Origin: Phoronis australis
Lineage: Eukaryota; Phoronida; Phoronidae
Direction: 5' to 3'
Length of the DNA: 64,000 nucleotides
Assembly (NCBI GenBank): GCA_002633005.1
Contig: NMRA01000582.1
Span: 164,610 to 228,609, forward strand
Shown here piece by piece: positions 33,459 to 38,223 of the stretch. Position 1 is the stretch's first letter; every line of letters begins with the position of its first letter. The notes beneath the pieces are model-generated. The model did no database searches. It was not told the origin of the DNA and was given only the letters and a program-made list of their open reading frames with translations. The position numbers and the translations under genes are program-made.

Positions 33459-34696
33459 TGTGGTCACGCCAGTATGTTTGGACTCTAGTATTCGAGTTGT
33501 GGTTTCTGTTAGACTTCCTTCCTTCCGGTTCCTCGTTGCATTCTGTCGTTACGTGTTTCCAATATATGTTCACTTTGGACTCTTTGTTTTACTTATTTGC
33601 GTTAGACATATTTTTATGTAGATTGTTGTTCTCCAGGAGCCTGTTACATTAATGTTTTGTACACAGAGTCTAAACGCAGACTTACGCCTAAGCGGATGAC
33701 TGGTCATAAGTTAAGACTCAGTGTCAAAAACATTTTGAAGTTATGAAGCTTAGTGAAACGGATCCTTATTTGCTGTGAAATGGTACAGTTGTCCTAACTG
33801 TGTTTCTTTGTTCCATTTAACTGAGTTAGCACAGTTATCACTGATGGAACTTGGACGGTTTAACTCACCGCACGGTAGTCTTCTGAAAACTAAAAGTCAT
33901 CGAAAAACACCAACAGTCACTGGAGTTCTCGGCTAGGTAGTGCGCATGCAATATGATCTCACTATAAAAGCTTGGTTGTGTTGATCTGTCTTAGTGCTCT
34001 TTATTCTGTAGAGATAACATTCCAATGTCAGTGTCCTAAAGTGAACGTTTCCCTTAGTGGTTGACCTAGTTATGTGATTGACCTTGTTTTCAAATTGTGA
34101 GGCACTTCTGGATTAAGGAAGACGAGCAATATTAGACATCTGCCCGGTTTCTGTATGCACTGAAGCTTTTAATGAAAAAGAAATGCATGCTGATAAGAAC
34201 ATAAAAGATACAACTTTGACAAAAAATAATAACCACGTTACATATCGTTGAATATAGAGCGGCGCTGTGGTAACTGAGGACAGGCCTATCCTTAAAATGT
34301 GGTTCCTACTGTTTATTTTACAAATTCATAGCTCATAACAAAGTCCAAAGTTAATGTTTCATGTTTCAAAGTTTAATGAATAATTAAATCATGAGTAACG
34401 TTCTTTTATTTCAGAATCACCGACTAATCGAATTGTCGAACCGACTGACAGCGCAGGACGGGTCGCGTCATGTCAGAGTACACATGTTGAATCGCTGCGA
34501 TCAAATCCTCAAATCGATCAAGATTCAGATGTCTTCAAAGTGTTCTCATAGAAGCTTCCAGTGTTCAAAAGATGAGCTAAAGACACTACACATGAAACTG
34601 TTGGAGCTCCTTGTTGAACACTCTGCTATTTCTTTTTTATTTTTGCAGAAAAACATATTTACAAAACATATATGCATAGCAAGTGTGCACACTTAG
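6228..34696 (+). CDS. Tandem-FYVE protein gene, Vac1/Pep7/Rabenosyn-5-like (12 exons)
   Basis: Gene-level entry. Exons: 6227-6345, 11814-11919, 12810-12900, 14092-14219, 15065-15188, 16359-16559, 16754-16786, 17177-17368, 18930-19025, 19561-19668, 22247-22363, 34415-34696. All junctions are GT-AG and every joined phase is compatible. The first eleven exons give 431 codons before an in-frame TAG. FYVE 1 spans about residues 46-110 (W46, RKHHCRR around C73, eight cysteine ligands). FYVE 2 spans about residues 197-285 and carries a long insert. Predicted helices follow. FYVE domains bind phosphatidylinositol 3-phosphate on early endosomes; in Vac1/Pep7 and Rabenosyn-5 they sit on Rab5-dependent tethering factors. 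The family name is inferred from layout and helical spacing. A different multi-FYVE family is possible. The first and last exons are the least certain. Confidence 0.6.
6346..6886. other. Start of intron 1, no feature seen
   Basis: AT-rich sequence between the candidate first exon and the gypsy-like element. No recognisable repeat, exon or RNA gene is seen. Confidence 0.4.
6887..7011 (+). repeat. Partial 5' LTR of gypsy-like copy 1
   Basis: The segment with GTTCGTACGACTGTGTT and TGATACATTG...TTATCT recurs at 10583-10636, downstream of the pol remnant in the same orientation. The 5' copy carries about 70 extra bases in the middle. It is followed by TGGCGTGGTGGCAGC, a plausible primer-binding region, and then by the Gag start codon at 7030. 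It is probably the 3' part of the LTR (R-U5); the outer boundary is not visible. Confidence 0.5.
7030..10515 (+). pseudogene. Gypsy-like LTR retrotransposon copy 1: gag start fused to decayed pol
   Basis: The Gag N-terminus ([20 protein letters not shown]) starts at 7030 and meets a TAG near 7099. The reading then jumps to the lead-in of the reverse transcriptase ([28 protein letters not shown] at about 7141-7260), so most of gag and the protease are deleted. Fragments follow in shifting frames: reverse transcriptase with MKYCGV and GDLYYGG (7420-7720), RNase H/connection (7900-8430), integrase zinc finger with LDHPTSHQ (to about 8700), integrase core with [15 protein letters not shown] (9340-9480) and a C-terminal domain with [14 protein letters not shown] (9940-10120). 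It lies in intron 1 of the FYVE gene, same strand, and is inactive. An unrelated RNase H block interrupts it at about 8705-9310. Confidence 0.8.
8705..9310 (+). pseudogene. RNase H domain of a different element, inserted in the integrase
   Basis: Open frame (within 8614-9285) with RNase H1-like features: [14 protein letters not shown] (the conserved acidic residue in the first helix), [10 protein letters not shown] (catalytic-type aspartate) and [20 protein letters not shown] (the HAG...RAD end). The first catalytic strand is not recognisable. The C-terminal tail has a [20 protein letters not shown] segment. It splits the surrounding pol: LDHPTSHQ of the integrase zinc finger ends near 8700 and the HTCxMC part resumes near 9315. 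LINE-type RNase H domains look like this, so a LINE-derived insert is likely. No target-site duplication was found by eye. Confidence 0.6.
10583..10636 (+). repeat. Partial 3' LTR of gypsy-like copy 1
   Basis: It matches the 5' segment at 6887-7011, with GTTCGTACGACTGTGTT, then CGATACATTG and TTTATCT. It lacks the internal block present in the 5' copy. It lies about 70 bases after the last recognisable pol codons, as expected for a 3' LTR. Confidence 0.5.
10637..11353. other. Intron 1 sequence, nothing assigned
   Basis: Between the LTR remnant and the MITE at 11354. No exon with both splice sites and no repeat with visible ends was found. Confidence 0.4.
11354..11785. mobile_element. MITE-like element, ~38-bp terminal inverted repeats
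   Basis: The left end GCCCGGTTGCATGAAACAGT (11354) and the right end, reverse complement GCCCAGTCGTATGAAACAGT (to 11785), form an inverted repeat of about 38 bases that continues through CCCAAATAG(T/G)GACTCAA. Shortened versions of the end motif recur inside (CATGCAACACCCC and GGACTCAGTCCC near 11562-11594). No coding capacity. It stops 28 bases before the first FYVE exon, so it abuts the branch-point and acceptor region of that exon. Confidence 0.75.
11814..11919 (+). CDS. Exon 2: first half of FYVE domain 1
   Basis: Flanked by TTTTTCAG and GTGAGT. It encodes residues 40-74 of the model, including W46 (in place of the WxxD motif it reads WKPNN), cysteines C54/C55 and C60, and the RKHHCRR signature that contacts phosphatidylinositol 3-phosphate. 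Family knowledge: the R(R/K)HHCRxCG motif is the diagnostic element of FYVE domains. The exon ends in phase 2 within the arginine codon before C76. Confidence 0.85.
12810..12900 (+). CDS. Exon 3: second half of FYVE domain 1
   Basis: Acceptor CCTATGCAG, donor GTGAGG. It completes the arginine codon and continues [16 protein letters not shown] with zinc ligands C76, C81 and C84, then [11 protein letters not shown]. The basic residues before the next exon match the RVC motif region (here RK-VC). Phase 0 at the 3' end. Confidence 0.85.
13257..13496. mobile_element. Foldback MITE, ~57-bp arms
   Basis: Arms 13257-13316 and 13436-13496 are nearly perfect reverse complements (for example AATAGACGAAACGTT on the right against AACGTTTCGTCTATT on the left, and GCCGCACAAATAAAAAAGTT against its complement). 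The loop holds a second inverted pair (AGCAAGTGCC near 13353 and GGCACTT near 13396). It sits in intron 3 of the FYVE gene. Reading frames through it are products of the repeat. Confidence 0.75.
13758..13922. mobile_element. Short MITE-like inverted repeat element
   Basis: The ends TAACCT...CGTTCAGTA...GCTAGGACC (13758-13791) and GGTCCTAGC...TACTGAACG...AGGTTA (13890-13922) are reverse complements with small gaps. About 165 bp, no coding capacity. It is GC-richer than the surrounding intron and contains extra GTCCTAGC copies. Confidence 0.6.
14092..14219 (+). CDS. Exon 4: end of FYVE domain 1 and linker
   Basis: Acceptor TCATTGAAG, donor GTAATA. It opens with VCKACF, the last zinc pair (C107, C110) of FYVE 1, then a charged linker with [16 protein letters not shown] inside the exon (after CACTGG, 14131) was considered as a donor, but only the donor at 14220 keeps the frame into exon 5. 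Confidence 0.75.
15065..15188 (+). CDS. Exon 5: basic linker between the FYVE domains
   Basis: Acceptor TCTAACAG, donor GTAAGT. Phase 2 in, phase 0 out. It encodes [20 protein letters not shown] and continues with a serine- and basic-rich stretch ending WKKGPLQV. Low complexity suggests a flexible linker. No domain is recognised. Confidence 0.75.
15189..16358. other. Intron 5, no feature seen
   Basis: An AT-rich intron of 1.17 kb. Short open frames within it lack splice sites. No repeat ends were found by eye. Confidence 0.5.
16359..16559 (+). CDS. Exon 6: main part of FYVE domain 2
   Basis: Acceptor CATTTCAG, donor GTGAGT. It encodes a second zinc finger of FYVE type: NCKVCQSKF (C197, C200), [14 protein letters not shown] (C214, C217, C222) and C227. 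The signature histidines are kept, but the arginine after the HHC cysteine is asparagine (N215), so lipid binding may be weaker. After the sixth ligand comes a long insert ([14 protein letters not shown]) instead of the usual short loop. The last zinc pair is in exon 8. Confidence 0.85.
16754..16786 (+). CDS. Exon 7: 33-bp microexon in FYVE domain 2
   Basis: Sequence between a CAG acceptor (GAATGCCCAG) and a strong GTGAGT donor. Exactly 33 bases, phase 0 on both sides, no stop, encoding [11 protein letters not shown]. It would sit between the insert of FYVE 2 and its final zinc pair. Since exon 6 and exon 8 also join in phase without it, it could be a cassette exon. Confidence 0.6.
17177..17368 (+). 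CDS. Exon 8: end of FYVE 2 and first helical segment
   Basis: Acceptor TTCATTACAG, donor GTAAGT. 64 codons. LRVCINC provides the RVC motif and the last zinc pair (C282, C285) of FYVE 2. It runs into a charged, helix-prone segment with [20 protein letters not shown]. In Vac1 and Rabenosyn-like proteins the FYVE domain is likewise followed by helices used for Rab binding. The exon end and donor are duplicated after the gap at 18043. Confidence 0.8.
17369..17830 (+). repeat. Intron block duplicated after the gap at 18043
   Basis: This is the donor and first part of intron 8. An almost identical block, including the last bases of exon 8 (CTTTCAGAG against CTTTCAAAG) and the donor, restarts at 18044 and runs to about 18530. 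Differences are scattered substitutions and small indels, plus changes in the G-rich MITE. This is best explained as two alleles placed in tandem at a contig join. Confidence 0.7.
17664..17820. mobile_element. hAT-type MITE (CAGTGGCGGAT family)
   Basis: It begins CAGTGGCGGATTTAGAGGGG and contains the family core (CCAGAATTCCATTTGGCAGTTC), with an AAAATCCTGG block on the right. The same family occurs at 18352, 23140, 45752, 47895 and, more distantly, 56781. Ends beginning CAGTGGCGGAT are typical of hAT non-autonomous elements; no 8-bp target duplication was confirmed here. Confidence 0.65.
18043..18043. other. Assembly gap (single n)
   Basis: The n marks a break: sequence to its right repeats the exon 8 end and intron 8 start already seen at 17362-17830. 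Confidence 0.85.
18352..18523. mobile_element. hAT-type MITE, second allele-like copy
   Basis: Same element and same flanks as 17664-17820, with a differently expanded G/C-rich part (a run of 13 C near 18482). Treated as the other allele of that insertion. Confidence 0.6.
18524..18929. other. Rest of intron 8, no feature seen
   Basis: AT-rich intron sequence up to the exon 9 acceptor. Nothing recognised. Confidence 0.45.
18930..19025 (+). CDS. Exon 9: helical region
   Basis: Acceptor TTTCTACAG, donor GTAAGT. 32 codons, phase 0 to phase 0. It encodes [20 protein letters not shown] and continues [11 protein letters not shown]. The YQALIDSM stretch is helix-prone and resembles the segment after the FYVE domain in Vac1-type proteins. 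Confidence 0.75.
19561..19668 (+). CDS. Exon 10: helical region
   Basis: Acceptor TTTAATTTCCAG, donor GTAAGA. 36 codons, phase 0. It encodes [20 protein letters not shown] and continues to IVKNMIR. The heptad-like leucines suggest a coiled coil. An internal GT (after CAGCAG, 19645) is a weaker alternative donor. Confidence 0.75.
20003..21230 (-). pseudogene. C-terminal part of an RLE-type LINE (minus strand)
   Basis: The minus strand encodes, in order, a segment with [20 protein letters not shown] (21120-21040), RKWSPEEEV, the middle block with [20 protein letters not shown] (20800-20740), [19 protein letters not shown], and a C-terminal domain with [38 protein letters not shown] and [12 protein letters not shown]. 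The RHD...PD...E pattern matches restriction-like (PD-(D/E)XK) endonucleases of R2/NeSL-type retrotransposons. The last 200 residues are one frame; upstream parts need frameshifts, and no reverse transcriptase is attached. It lies in intron 10 of the FYVE gene, opposite strand. Confidence 0.75.
21231..21747. other. Intron 10 sequence
   Basis: May include further 5' remnants of the RLE element near 21231-21400 (minus-strand fragments without clear motifs). Otherwise nothing seen. Confidence 0.35.
21748..21785 (+). repeat. (TTTTG)n microsatellite
   Basis: About seven uninterrupted TTTTG units, ending in TTTTGC. Confidence 0.9.
21885..22230 (+). repeat. Degenerate ~17-20-bp tandem repeat before exon 11
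   Basis: About fifteen imperfect copies of a unit like ATTGATCCTTGCAACAC, with lengths varying between 17 and 22 bases (for example at 21900, 21923, 21940, 22043, 22075, 22140 and 22170). It ends about 15 bases before the exon 11 acceptor, so it may span the branch-point region. Confidence 0.8.
22247..22363 (+). CDS. Exon 11 with in-frame TAG
   Basis: Acceptor CTGTTTCAG, donor GTGAGT. It encodes [20 protein letters not shown] and continues [12 protein letters not shown], then a TAG at 22343, six further codons and a donor in phase 0. If the TAG is the true end, the protein is 431 residues. If it is a nonsense change, the chain would continue into exon 12, which has the right phase. The donor directly after the stop argues that the exon was once fully coding. 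Confidence 0.65.
22364..23139. other. Intron 11, first part, no feature seen
   Basis: AT-rich intron with no recognised repeat ends or exons. Confidence 0.45.
23140..23294. mobile_element. hAT-type MITE, most complete copy
   Basis: Both ends are visible: CAGTGGCGGATCCTAGATTT at the left and AAATCCGCCAC at the right. The inner sequence is partly palindromic (GGGGGG near 23165, CCCCCCT near 23274). About 155 bp, non-coding. It is inverted relative to the copies at 17664 and 18352. The ends match the hAT class; an exact 8-bp duplication was not seen. Confidence 0.75.
23295..23744. other. Intron sequence upstream of gypsy-like copy 2
   Basis: Might include decayed LTR or gag of copy 2, but no motif could be read. 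The minus-strand open frame at 23536-23733 is unrecognised. Confidence 0.35.
23745..25794 (+). pseudogene. Gypsy-like LTR retrotransposon copy 2, part 1 (protease to RNase H)
   Basis: Same family as copy 1. Recognisable parts: the protease C-terminal half with [18 protein letters not shown] and [10 protein letters not shown] (23960-24090), a capsid-like or dUTPase-like linker with ALEPR-type pattern and IRHIISP (24235-24420), the segment before the reverse transcriptase ([14 protein letters not shown], 24560), reverse transcriptase with [21 protein letters not shown] and [11 protein letters not shown] (24750-25218), and RNase H/connection (25260-25794) ending in [10 protein letters not shown]. 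Several frameshifts are present. The reading breaks off exactly where a LINE has inserted and resumes at 31586. The linker assignment is inference. Confidence 0.8.
25784..25794 (+). repeat. Target-site duplication, left copy
   Basis: GAAAAGTTGAA lies directly before the poly-T that marks the 3' end of the minus-strand LINE. The same 11 bases follow the LINE's 5' end at 31586-31596 (and at about 29661 in the duplicated contig). This marks target-primed insertion into gypsy-like copy 2. Confidence 0.85.
25795..27391 (-). pseudogene. CR1/Jockey-like LINE, contig A (3' half)
   Basis: Minus-strand LINE inserted in gypsy-like copy 2. From right to left it encodes the end of the reverse transcriptase ([28 protein letters not shown] near 27240), the thumb region ([10 protein letters not shown]-like block near 27010), [19 protein letters not shown] (26877) and a C-terminal zinc-binding region with [18 protein letters not shown] (26290). 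The 3' end is at the poly-T at 25795. The frame is broken near 27110 and 26500. The contig stops at the n at 27392 in the middle of the reverse transcriptase. Confidence 0.8.
27392..27392. other. Assembly gap (single n)
   Basis: The sequence jumps from the reverse transcriptase back to the C-terminal zinc region of the same LINE, so the contigs overlap rather than abut. Confidence 0.85.
27393..29660 (-). pseudogene. CR1/Jockey-like LINE, contig B (5' end to C-terminus)
   Basis: The minus strand encodes almost the whole visible element: the linker after the endonuclease (29600-29200), the start of the reverse transcriptase ([59 protein letters not shown]), the catalytic YADDTALF near 28400, and the thumb and C-terminal parts (to 27400). 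The long uninterrupted frame at 27555-28640 (361 codons) shows the insertion is young. The element is 5'-truncated: the first coding motif is DWDSI near 29640 and no endonuclease is present. It ends at the same target sequence as contig C. Confidence 0.8.
29661..30122 (+). repeat. Duplicated flank of gypsy-like copy 2, then unassigned sequence
   Basis: 29661-29745 repeats 31586-31671: the duplicated target site, then [14 protein letters not shown]-type coding of gypsy-like copy 2 through YGICVR. After about 29746 the sequence departs from the element and I cannot assign it (29746-30122). Two haplotypes with different structure to the right of the LINE would explain this. Confidence 0.6.
30123..30123. 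other. Assembly gap (single n)
   Basis: The sequence restarts inside the LINE (AAGTTTAAGGTCATAAGACG, also at 27048 in contig A), again indicating contig overlap. Confidence 0.85.
30124..31585 (-). pseudogene. CR1/Jockey-like LINE, contig C (5' half)
   Basis: The minus strand has an open frame of 457 codons (30188-31561) without interruption. It runs from [20 protein letters not shown] through the linker ([20 protein letters not shown]) and reverse transcriptase blocks ([55 protein letters not shown]) to [11 protein letters not shown] and [13 protein letters not shown]. The 5' truncation point (about 31585) is immediately followed by the second copy of the 11-bp target site. It is nearly identical to contig B and likely the same insertion from the other haplotype. 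Confidence 0.85.
31586..33341 (+). pseudogene. Gypsy-like LTR retrotransposon copy 2, part 2 (RNase H end to integrase)
   Basis: Starts with the duplicated target site and resumes pol in the frame lost at 25794: [40 protein letters not shown] (31690-31760), [13 protein letters not shown] (31870-31910), integrase entry with [20 protein letters not shown] (32020-32085), zinc finger C-C pair near 32170, core with [17 protein letters not shown] (32500-32560), and the C-terminal domain with [15 protein letters not shown] (32850-32900) and a proline-rich tail ending at 33341. Frameshifts occur near 31900, 32290 and 32650. Better preserved than copy 1. Confidence 0.8.
33342..33660 (+). repeat. Probable 3' LTR region of copy 2 with (AG)n
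   Basis: Directly follows the pol stop. It has a CTTCCGGTTCCTCGTTG block resembling the CCTTTCCGGTTCCGTCTCG block of the copy 1 LTR. It contains a (GA)n tract at 33413-33454. No matching 5' LTR was found, so the boundaries are uncertain. Confidence 0.4.
33413..33454. repeat. (AG)n microsatellite
   Basis: About 40 bases of GA repeats with one GTGA interruption. Confidence 0.95.
33661..34414. other. End of intron 11, nothing assigned
   Basis: Unremarkable AT-rich sequence up to the exon 12 acceptor. No repeat ends seen. Confidence 0.4.
34415..34696 (+). CDS. Exon 12: C-terminal exon, probably truncated by a LINE
   Basis: Acceptor TTTTATTTCAG, phase 0. It encodes [20 protein letters not shown], then [20 protein letters not shown] and [15 protein letters not shown], a helical, charged segment consistent with the upstream exons. 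From about 34620 the frame runs on through a T-rich stretch ([12 protein letters not shown]) to a TAG at 34694. That last part looks like the 3' end of the adjacent minus-strand LINE rather than native coding sequence, and no good donor is visible, so the original end was probably lost or displaced. Confidence 0.55.
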   Translation, partial: NHRLIELSNRLTAQDGSRHVRVHMLNRCDQILKSIKIQMSSKCSHRSFQCSKDELKTLHMKLLELLVEHSAISFLFLQKNIFTKHICIASVHT

Positions 34697-36427
34697 TCAC
34701 AAATAACAACACTAAATACCAAGTATGATAGGTACAAAAGAGAATCTAAATAAAATATGCAAGATCTTTCCACTTAGTTATTTGTCGCTCCAATTGTATG
34801 CAAGTCAAGTAATCAACTTTGCAATAATCTATGATGTAAGCCCGTAAGTTATCAAATATAGGTAATAGCTTCTTTAAATTTCTCCCGATATATAAACATT
34901 TTTGTTAAGCAAAATATGATATCATATACAAATAAAACTTACATTGCAAAAAACTAATAAAGCCTCTTTTACGGAAATAATTATATTGTTGTGAAAAATC
35001 TGCTTTAGCAAAACTATTAATTTGTTCCACAAAATTTTAACATACCTACATTCCCAGAATAAATGTACAATTGATTCTGGGACTTCGCTGCAAAAAGAAC
35101 ATAGATTTGAGTTTACATTACCATTTTTTTGAGAAAACATTTTGTTGGAAGAATGTTATGTACAATTCTGTAATTAAACCACCTCATTTTTGTATTTGTA
35201 TTTGTATTAGTATACCTGCCAATAGCACTATTTATGGAATCCCAATCCATAATTTCATTGGTCATGCTTAGGCTTTAATTCCATTTTACTTCTGAAGAAG
35301 GTTTACAGTACCGATTTTTAACAAATCATAAAAGTCATTAATGTCTTTTGACGAGTTAGTTACAACTTCATACACTTTGGACCATAATGGTAACAGCAAA
35401 ACAGCTTGTTTGTAATCAAAACTGTGTTCTATCTTTTGAATGACTTGGCGAATGCGGAAAAATTCGGCAAAAGGACGACAAAAGTCAGCCTTTTTACAGA
35501 CTTCAGTATAATCAATAAGTCAGCCACAATATAAAAAGCTTTCTCAAACCACCGCTTATAGAATACCATTTTGCCACCAATCATTATATTATTGTTATAC
35601 CACAATGGCTGCAAAGATAAATGTTTACCATTATTTATTATTAGCTGTAAATCATAGAACGATTGAAAAACCTCTTTCCAAAATGGGTTTTTAATTTTCA
35701 ACAAAAGCCATTTAAAGTAATAATTACCAAATTTTAAGAATTCCAAAAAATATTTGGCAAATAATCCAACTAGAACCGGATCCACGCATCAACGTCATCC
35801 CCATTTTCCAAAAATTTTCTTATATATGTACATTTTAAACTTTTAATAAATGATGTGACGTGAGGCATTTTAAGCCCGCCATTTTCATAATTTTGTATAA
35901 TAACTTTTCTAGCGACCCTATCAATCTTAAAGTTCCAAATGTAGCCAAATATGAGTTTTCCAATCGTCGCAGCGTTACTTAATCAGGTGAAGGGATACTC
36001 GCGAAAATGTAGATTAACTTGGGAATCACTAATGTTTTGATAACAGTAATACGCCCAACAGTACTTATAATTCTTCCTGACCAGAATTTAATCACGCTTT
36101 CAATGTCTAGAAGTTTATTATTGTAATTCAATTCCACAATATAGTTTAACCCAGGGTTGAATGAAATTCTGAGCAATGGAAATTGTTTAATTTCCCAGTG
36201 CAAATTTATGTGGCTACATAATCTTCGGAAAGAATTCCTCATAGACCCCAGCTAAACACAGTTTTTCCAAATTAGGCTTAGGCCCTGAAAATTTGGCAAC
36301 CTGTTTTACAAGAGAAAGAGAAGAACTAAAGGAACGTTCCCACACCTCTAGTAGAATGGCAGTGTTGTCTGCATACTGTATTAATTTAAATTCTTTGTTT
36401 TTTATTTTTATTCTTGTCAGAATATAG
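34620..36427 (-). pseudogene. L1/Tx1-like LINE ORF2, C-terminal half (minus strand)
   Basis: Read right to left: reverse transcriptase end with FKLIQYADNTAILLE (36390-36340; the usual YADD is YADN), GRITVIKTLVIPKLIYIFAS (36060-35995), a conserved block with LQPLWYNNNIMIGGKMVFYK (35620-35560), and the zinc-binding C-terminus with NLCSFCSEVPESIVHLFWEC (35105-35045). Frames are broken between blocks. The protein is cut at 36427 by the LTR of a gypsy element; the N-terminal half is found beyond that element at 38984-40330. Confidence 0.8.
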
Positions 36428-37126
36428 TGTGACAGTATTTTTAGTTGCATTGTTTTGTTTTGTTATTCTGTTTGATTGGCATGACCCCTGAGTTAAGTAC
36501 ATGATGATGTAATTTGTTTACTGCAGTATAGTGTGGAACTTTCTAGAAGACTCTAGTATGACAGTGATTAATGCAGTCTGGAATATTCTAGAGACTAATA
36601 CATGTTTGTAGAATGATTAGGTATGTTCCAGAAAGTTCTGGTATGTGCTTGAATTGATGAAAAGTTCTAGAACAATGCATTAGGCTACGGGTTTGTGTTA
36701 GTCAGTTGAATCCAAGAAGATCACGTCAGTTCAAGTTCAAGAGAAGATCAAGTCGGGAGATCAAGTGAGATCAAGTAAGTTCAAGAAAGTTAACCAGGAG
36801 AACTACAGTTGGGTTGCAGTGAAGAGAATCAGCAGTTACAGCGATAGTCAATAGAGAGCCAGCTATAGAGACAACAAGTTATTGAATCGAGTGTAACAGT
36901 TGCTGAACGTGTCTCAGAAGTTCATCACTAGTCAAGGCTTCGCAGCACTGGCTGGAGCATAAACAGACATTAAGTCGGACGTTTTGTTTGAGTAGGCTTG
37001 TGAACATACGGTCGGGATTAATAAAGGATTAACTCGAAGCAGTTTTCAGTCAATCGTCGCACCGAAAGCTATTAGCACCGGTCTGTAACAGCCTGCGCCC
37101 ACCCATACGCGGGGAAAAACGTGACA
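36428..37126 (+). mobile_element. 5' LTR of a Gmr1/SCAN-type gypsy element
   Basis: Starts TGTGACAGTATTTTTAGT and ends AAAAACGTGACA (TG...CA ends), 699 bp, with AATAAA at 37020. It is immediately followed by TTGGCGAGCACGCCAGG, a likely primer-binding site. The first half has four heat-shock-element-like motifs, and 36710-36790 has a degenerate repeat of AGTTCAAG/AGATCAAG. The 3' LTR is not in the window because the element ends at the gap at 38983. Confidence 0.7.
36535..36673. promoter_or_regulatory. Cluster of heat-shock-element-like motifs in the LTR
   Basis: Heat-shock factor sites are alternating nGAAn/nTTCn units. Seen: GGAACTTTCTAGAAG (36535-36549, three perfect units), GGAATATTCTAGAG (36580-36593, two perfect units plus a partial one), GTTCCAGAAAGTTCT (36625-36639, three perfect units) and GTTCTAGAAC (36664-36673, two units). 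Function is inferred from sequence only. Confidence 0.6.
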
Positions 37127-37230
37127 ATTGGCGAGCACGCCAGGAGCTTACTGACGGTAACAAGGTGTGATAAAGTGGACTGTTGGAATTAGCGACTCAC
37201 TATGGAGACAAATCTCAACTAAGAGAGTTG

Positions 37231-38223
37231 ATGGCCCTCAGACAAGAAATGGGTCTGCAGGGAGACGGCCTCAGACAGTTTGTGGAGAAACAACAAGCTG
37301 AGGCGCGTGCTGAGGCTGAGGCTGAGGCTGAGGCGAAGGAGAGAAGGCAAGCTCGTGAAGCTGAGGAGAGAAAGCAAGCTCGTGAGGCTGAAGAGAGAAG
37401 GCAAGCGCGAGAGGCTGAGGCCGAGGAGAGGAGGCAAGCCCTCGAAACTGAACAGGTTGCAGCGGAGGGTAGCCATGTTAGATCAACTGGTGGTGTAAAG
37501 CCAAAGCTACCTAAGTTTGACGAGAAGCAGGACGATATGGACAACTTCCTGGAAAGGTTTGAAAGATACGCAGAGAGACAGGGTTGGACACAGAGTGAAT
37601 GGGCAATTAGTCTCAGTCCCCTGTTAACAGGTAAGGGCCTGCAGGTTTATACTAGCCTTTCTATGGCTGATGCACTGGACTATGCTACACTCAAAAGAGC
37701 CTTGCTAAAGCGCTATGAGCTGACTGAAGAGGGTTTTCGCAGACAGTTCCGGGAAGCGAGGGCCGAGAAGGGCGAGACAGCACACCAGTTTGTGGCACGC
37801 ATACAGCGTTACCTAGACAGGTGGATCGACATGTCCGACTGTGGCAAAGACTTTGCTGAGTTGAGAGACTTGTTAGTGCGGGAGCAGTACGTTAACACTT
37901 GTACTAAGGACTTGGCCTTGTTCCTGCGAGAGCGGACACCCAAGACTGTTCCAGAGATGGTGAGCTTAGCAGAGAGATATATTGAGGCCCATGGAGTGGA
38001 TATAACGAGCACCCAGTGGAAAAAGTCCCAAGAGCGACCAGTCAAGACACTGACAACCAGAGAGTCGATCAGAAGGAAAATGACCTCGCACAGGAAAGGT
38101 GTTTCTTCAGTCACAAAACTGGACACCTGGCTAGAGAATGTCGGAAGCGGACACAAGGGATGCAACACCAAAAGTCAGCAGCGGTCAACCACCGAGGTTC
38201 CCAGAGCAAAGAGGATTCGGTGA
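37231..38223 (+). CDS. gag: SCAN-related Gag of gypsy element
   Basis: Open frame from 37183; the first in-frame ATG is 37231. An N-terminal charged coiled-coil tract (repeats of REAEERRQA, about residues 20-70) is followed by the capsid/SCAN-related domain: KLPKFDEKQDDMDNFLERFE, WAISLSPLLTGKGLQVYTSL, LLKRYELTEEGFRRQFREAR and AHQFVARIQRYLDRWI, ending with VPEMVSLAERYIEAH. Established knowledge: the vertebrate SCAN domain derives from the Gag capsid of Gmr1-like gypsy elements, and this domain has that pattern. Past about 38000 the frame departs from nucleocapsid sequence, which continues in the overlapping frame, so a frameshift lies near 37990-38090. The element is probably fairly young but damaged. 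Confidence 0.8.
   Translation: MALRQEMGLQGDGLRQFVEKQQAEARAEAEAEAEAKERRQAREAEERKQAREAEERRQAREAEAEERRQALETEQVAAEGSHVRSTGGVKPKLPKFDEKQDDMDNFLERFERYAERQGWTQSEWAISLSPLLTGKGLQVYTSLSMADALDYATLKRALLKRYELTEEGFRRQFREARAEKGETAHQFVARIQRYLDRWIDMSDCGKDFAELRDLLVREQYVNTCTKDLALFLRERTPKTVPEMVSLAERYIEAHGVDITSTQWKKSQERPVKTLTTRESIRRKMTSHRKGVSSVTKLDTWLENVGSGHKGCNTKSQQRSTTEVPRAKRIR

Noticed and set aside
33365-33652. Plus-strand frame with arginine/glutamate repeats
   Set aside because: Translation of the (AG)n microsatellite in the probable LTR.
37215-37544. Minus-strand frames rich in serine and leucine opposite gag
   Set aside because: Complement of the glutamate/arginine-rich coiled-coil repeat of Gag.
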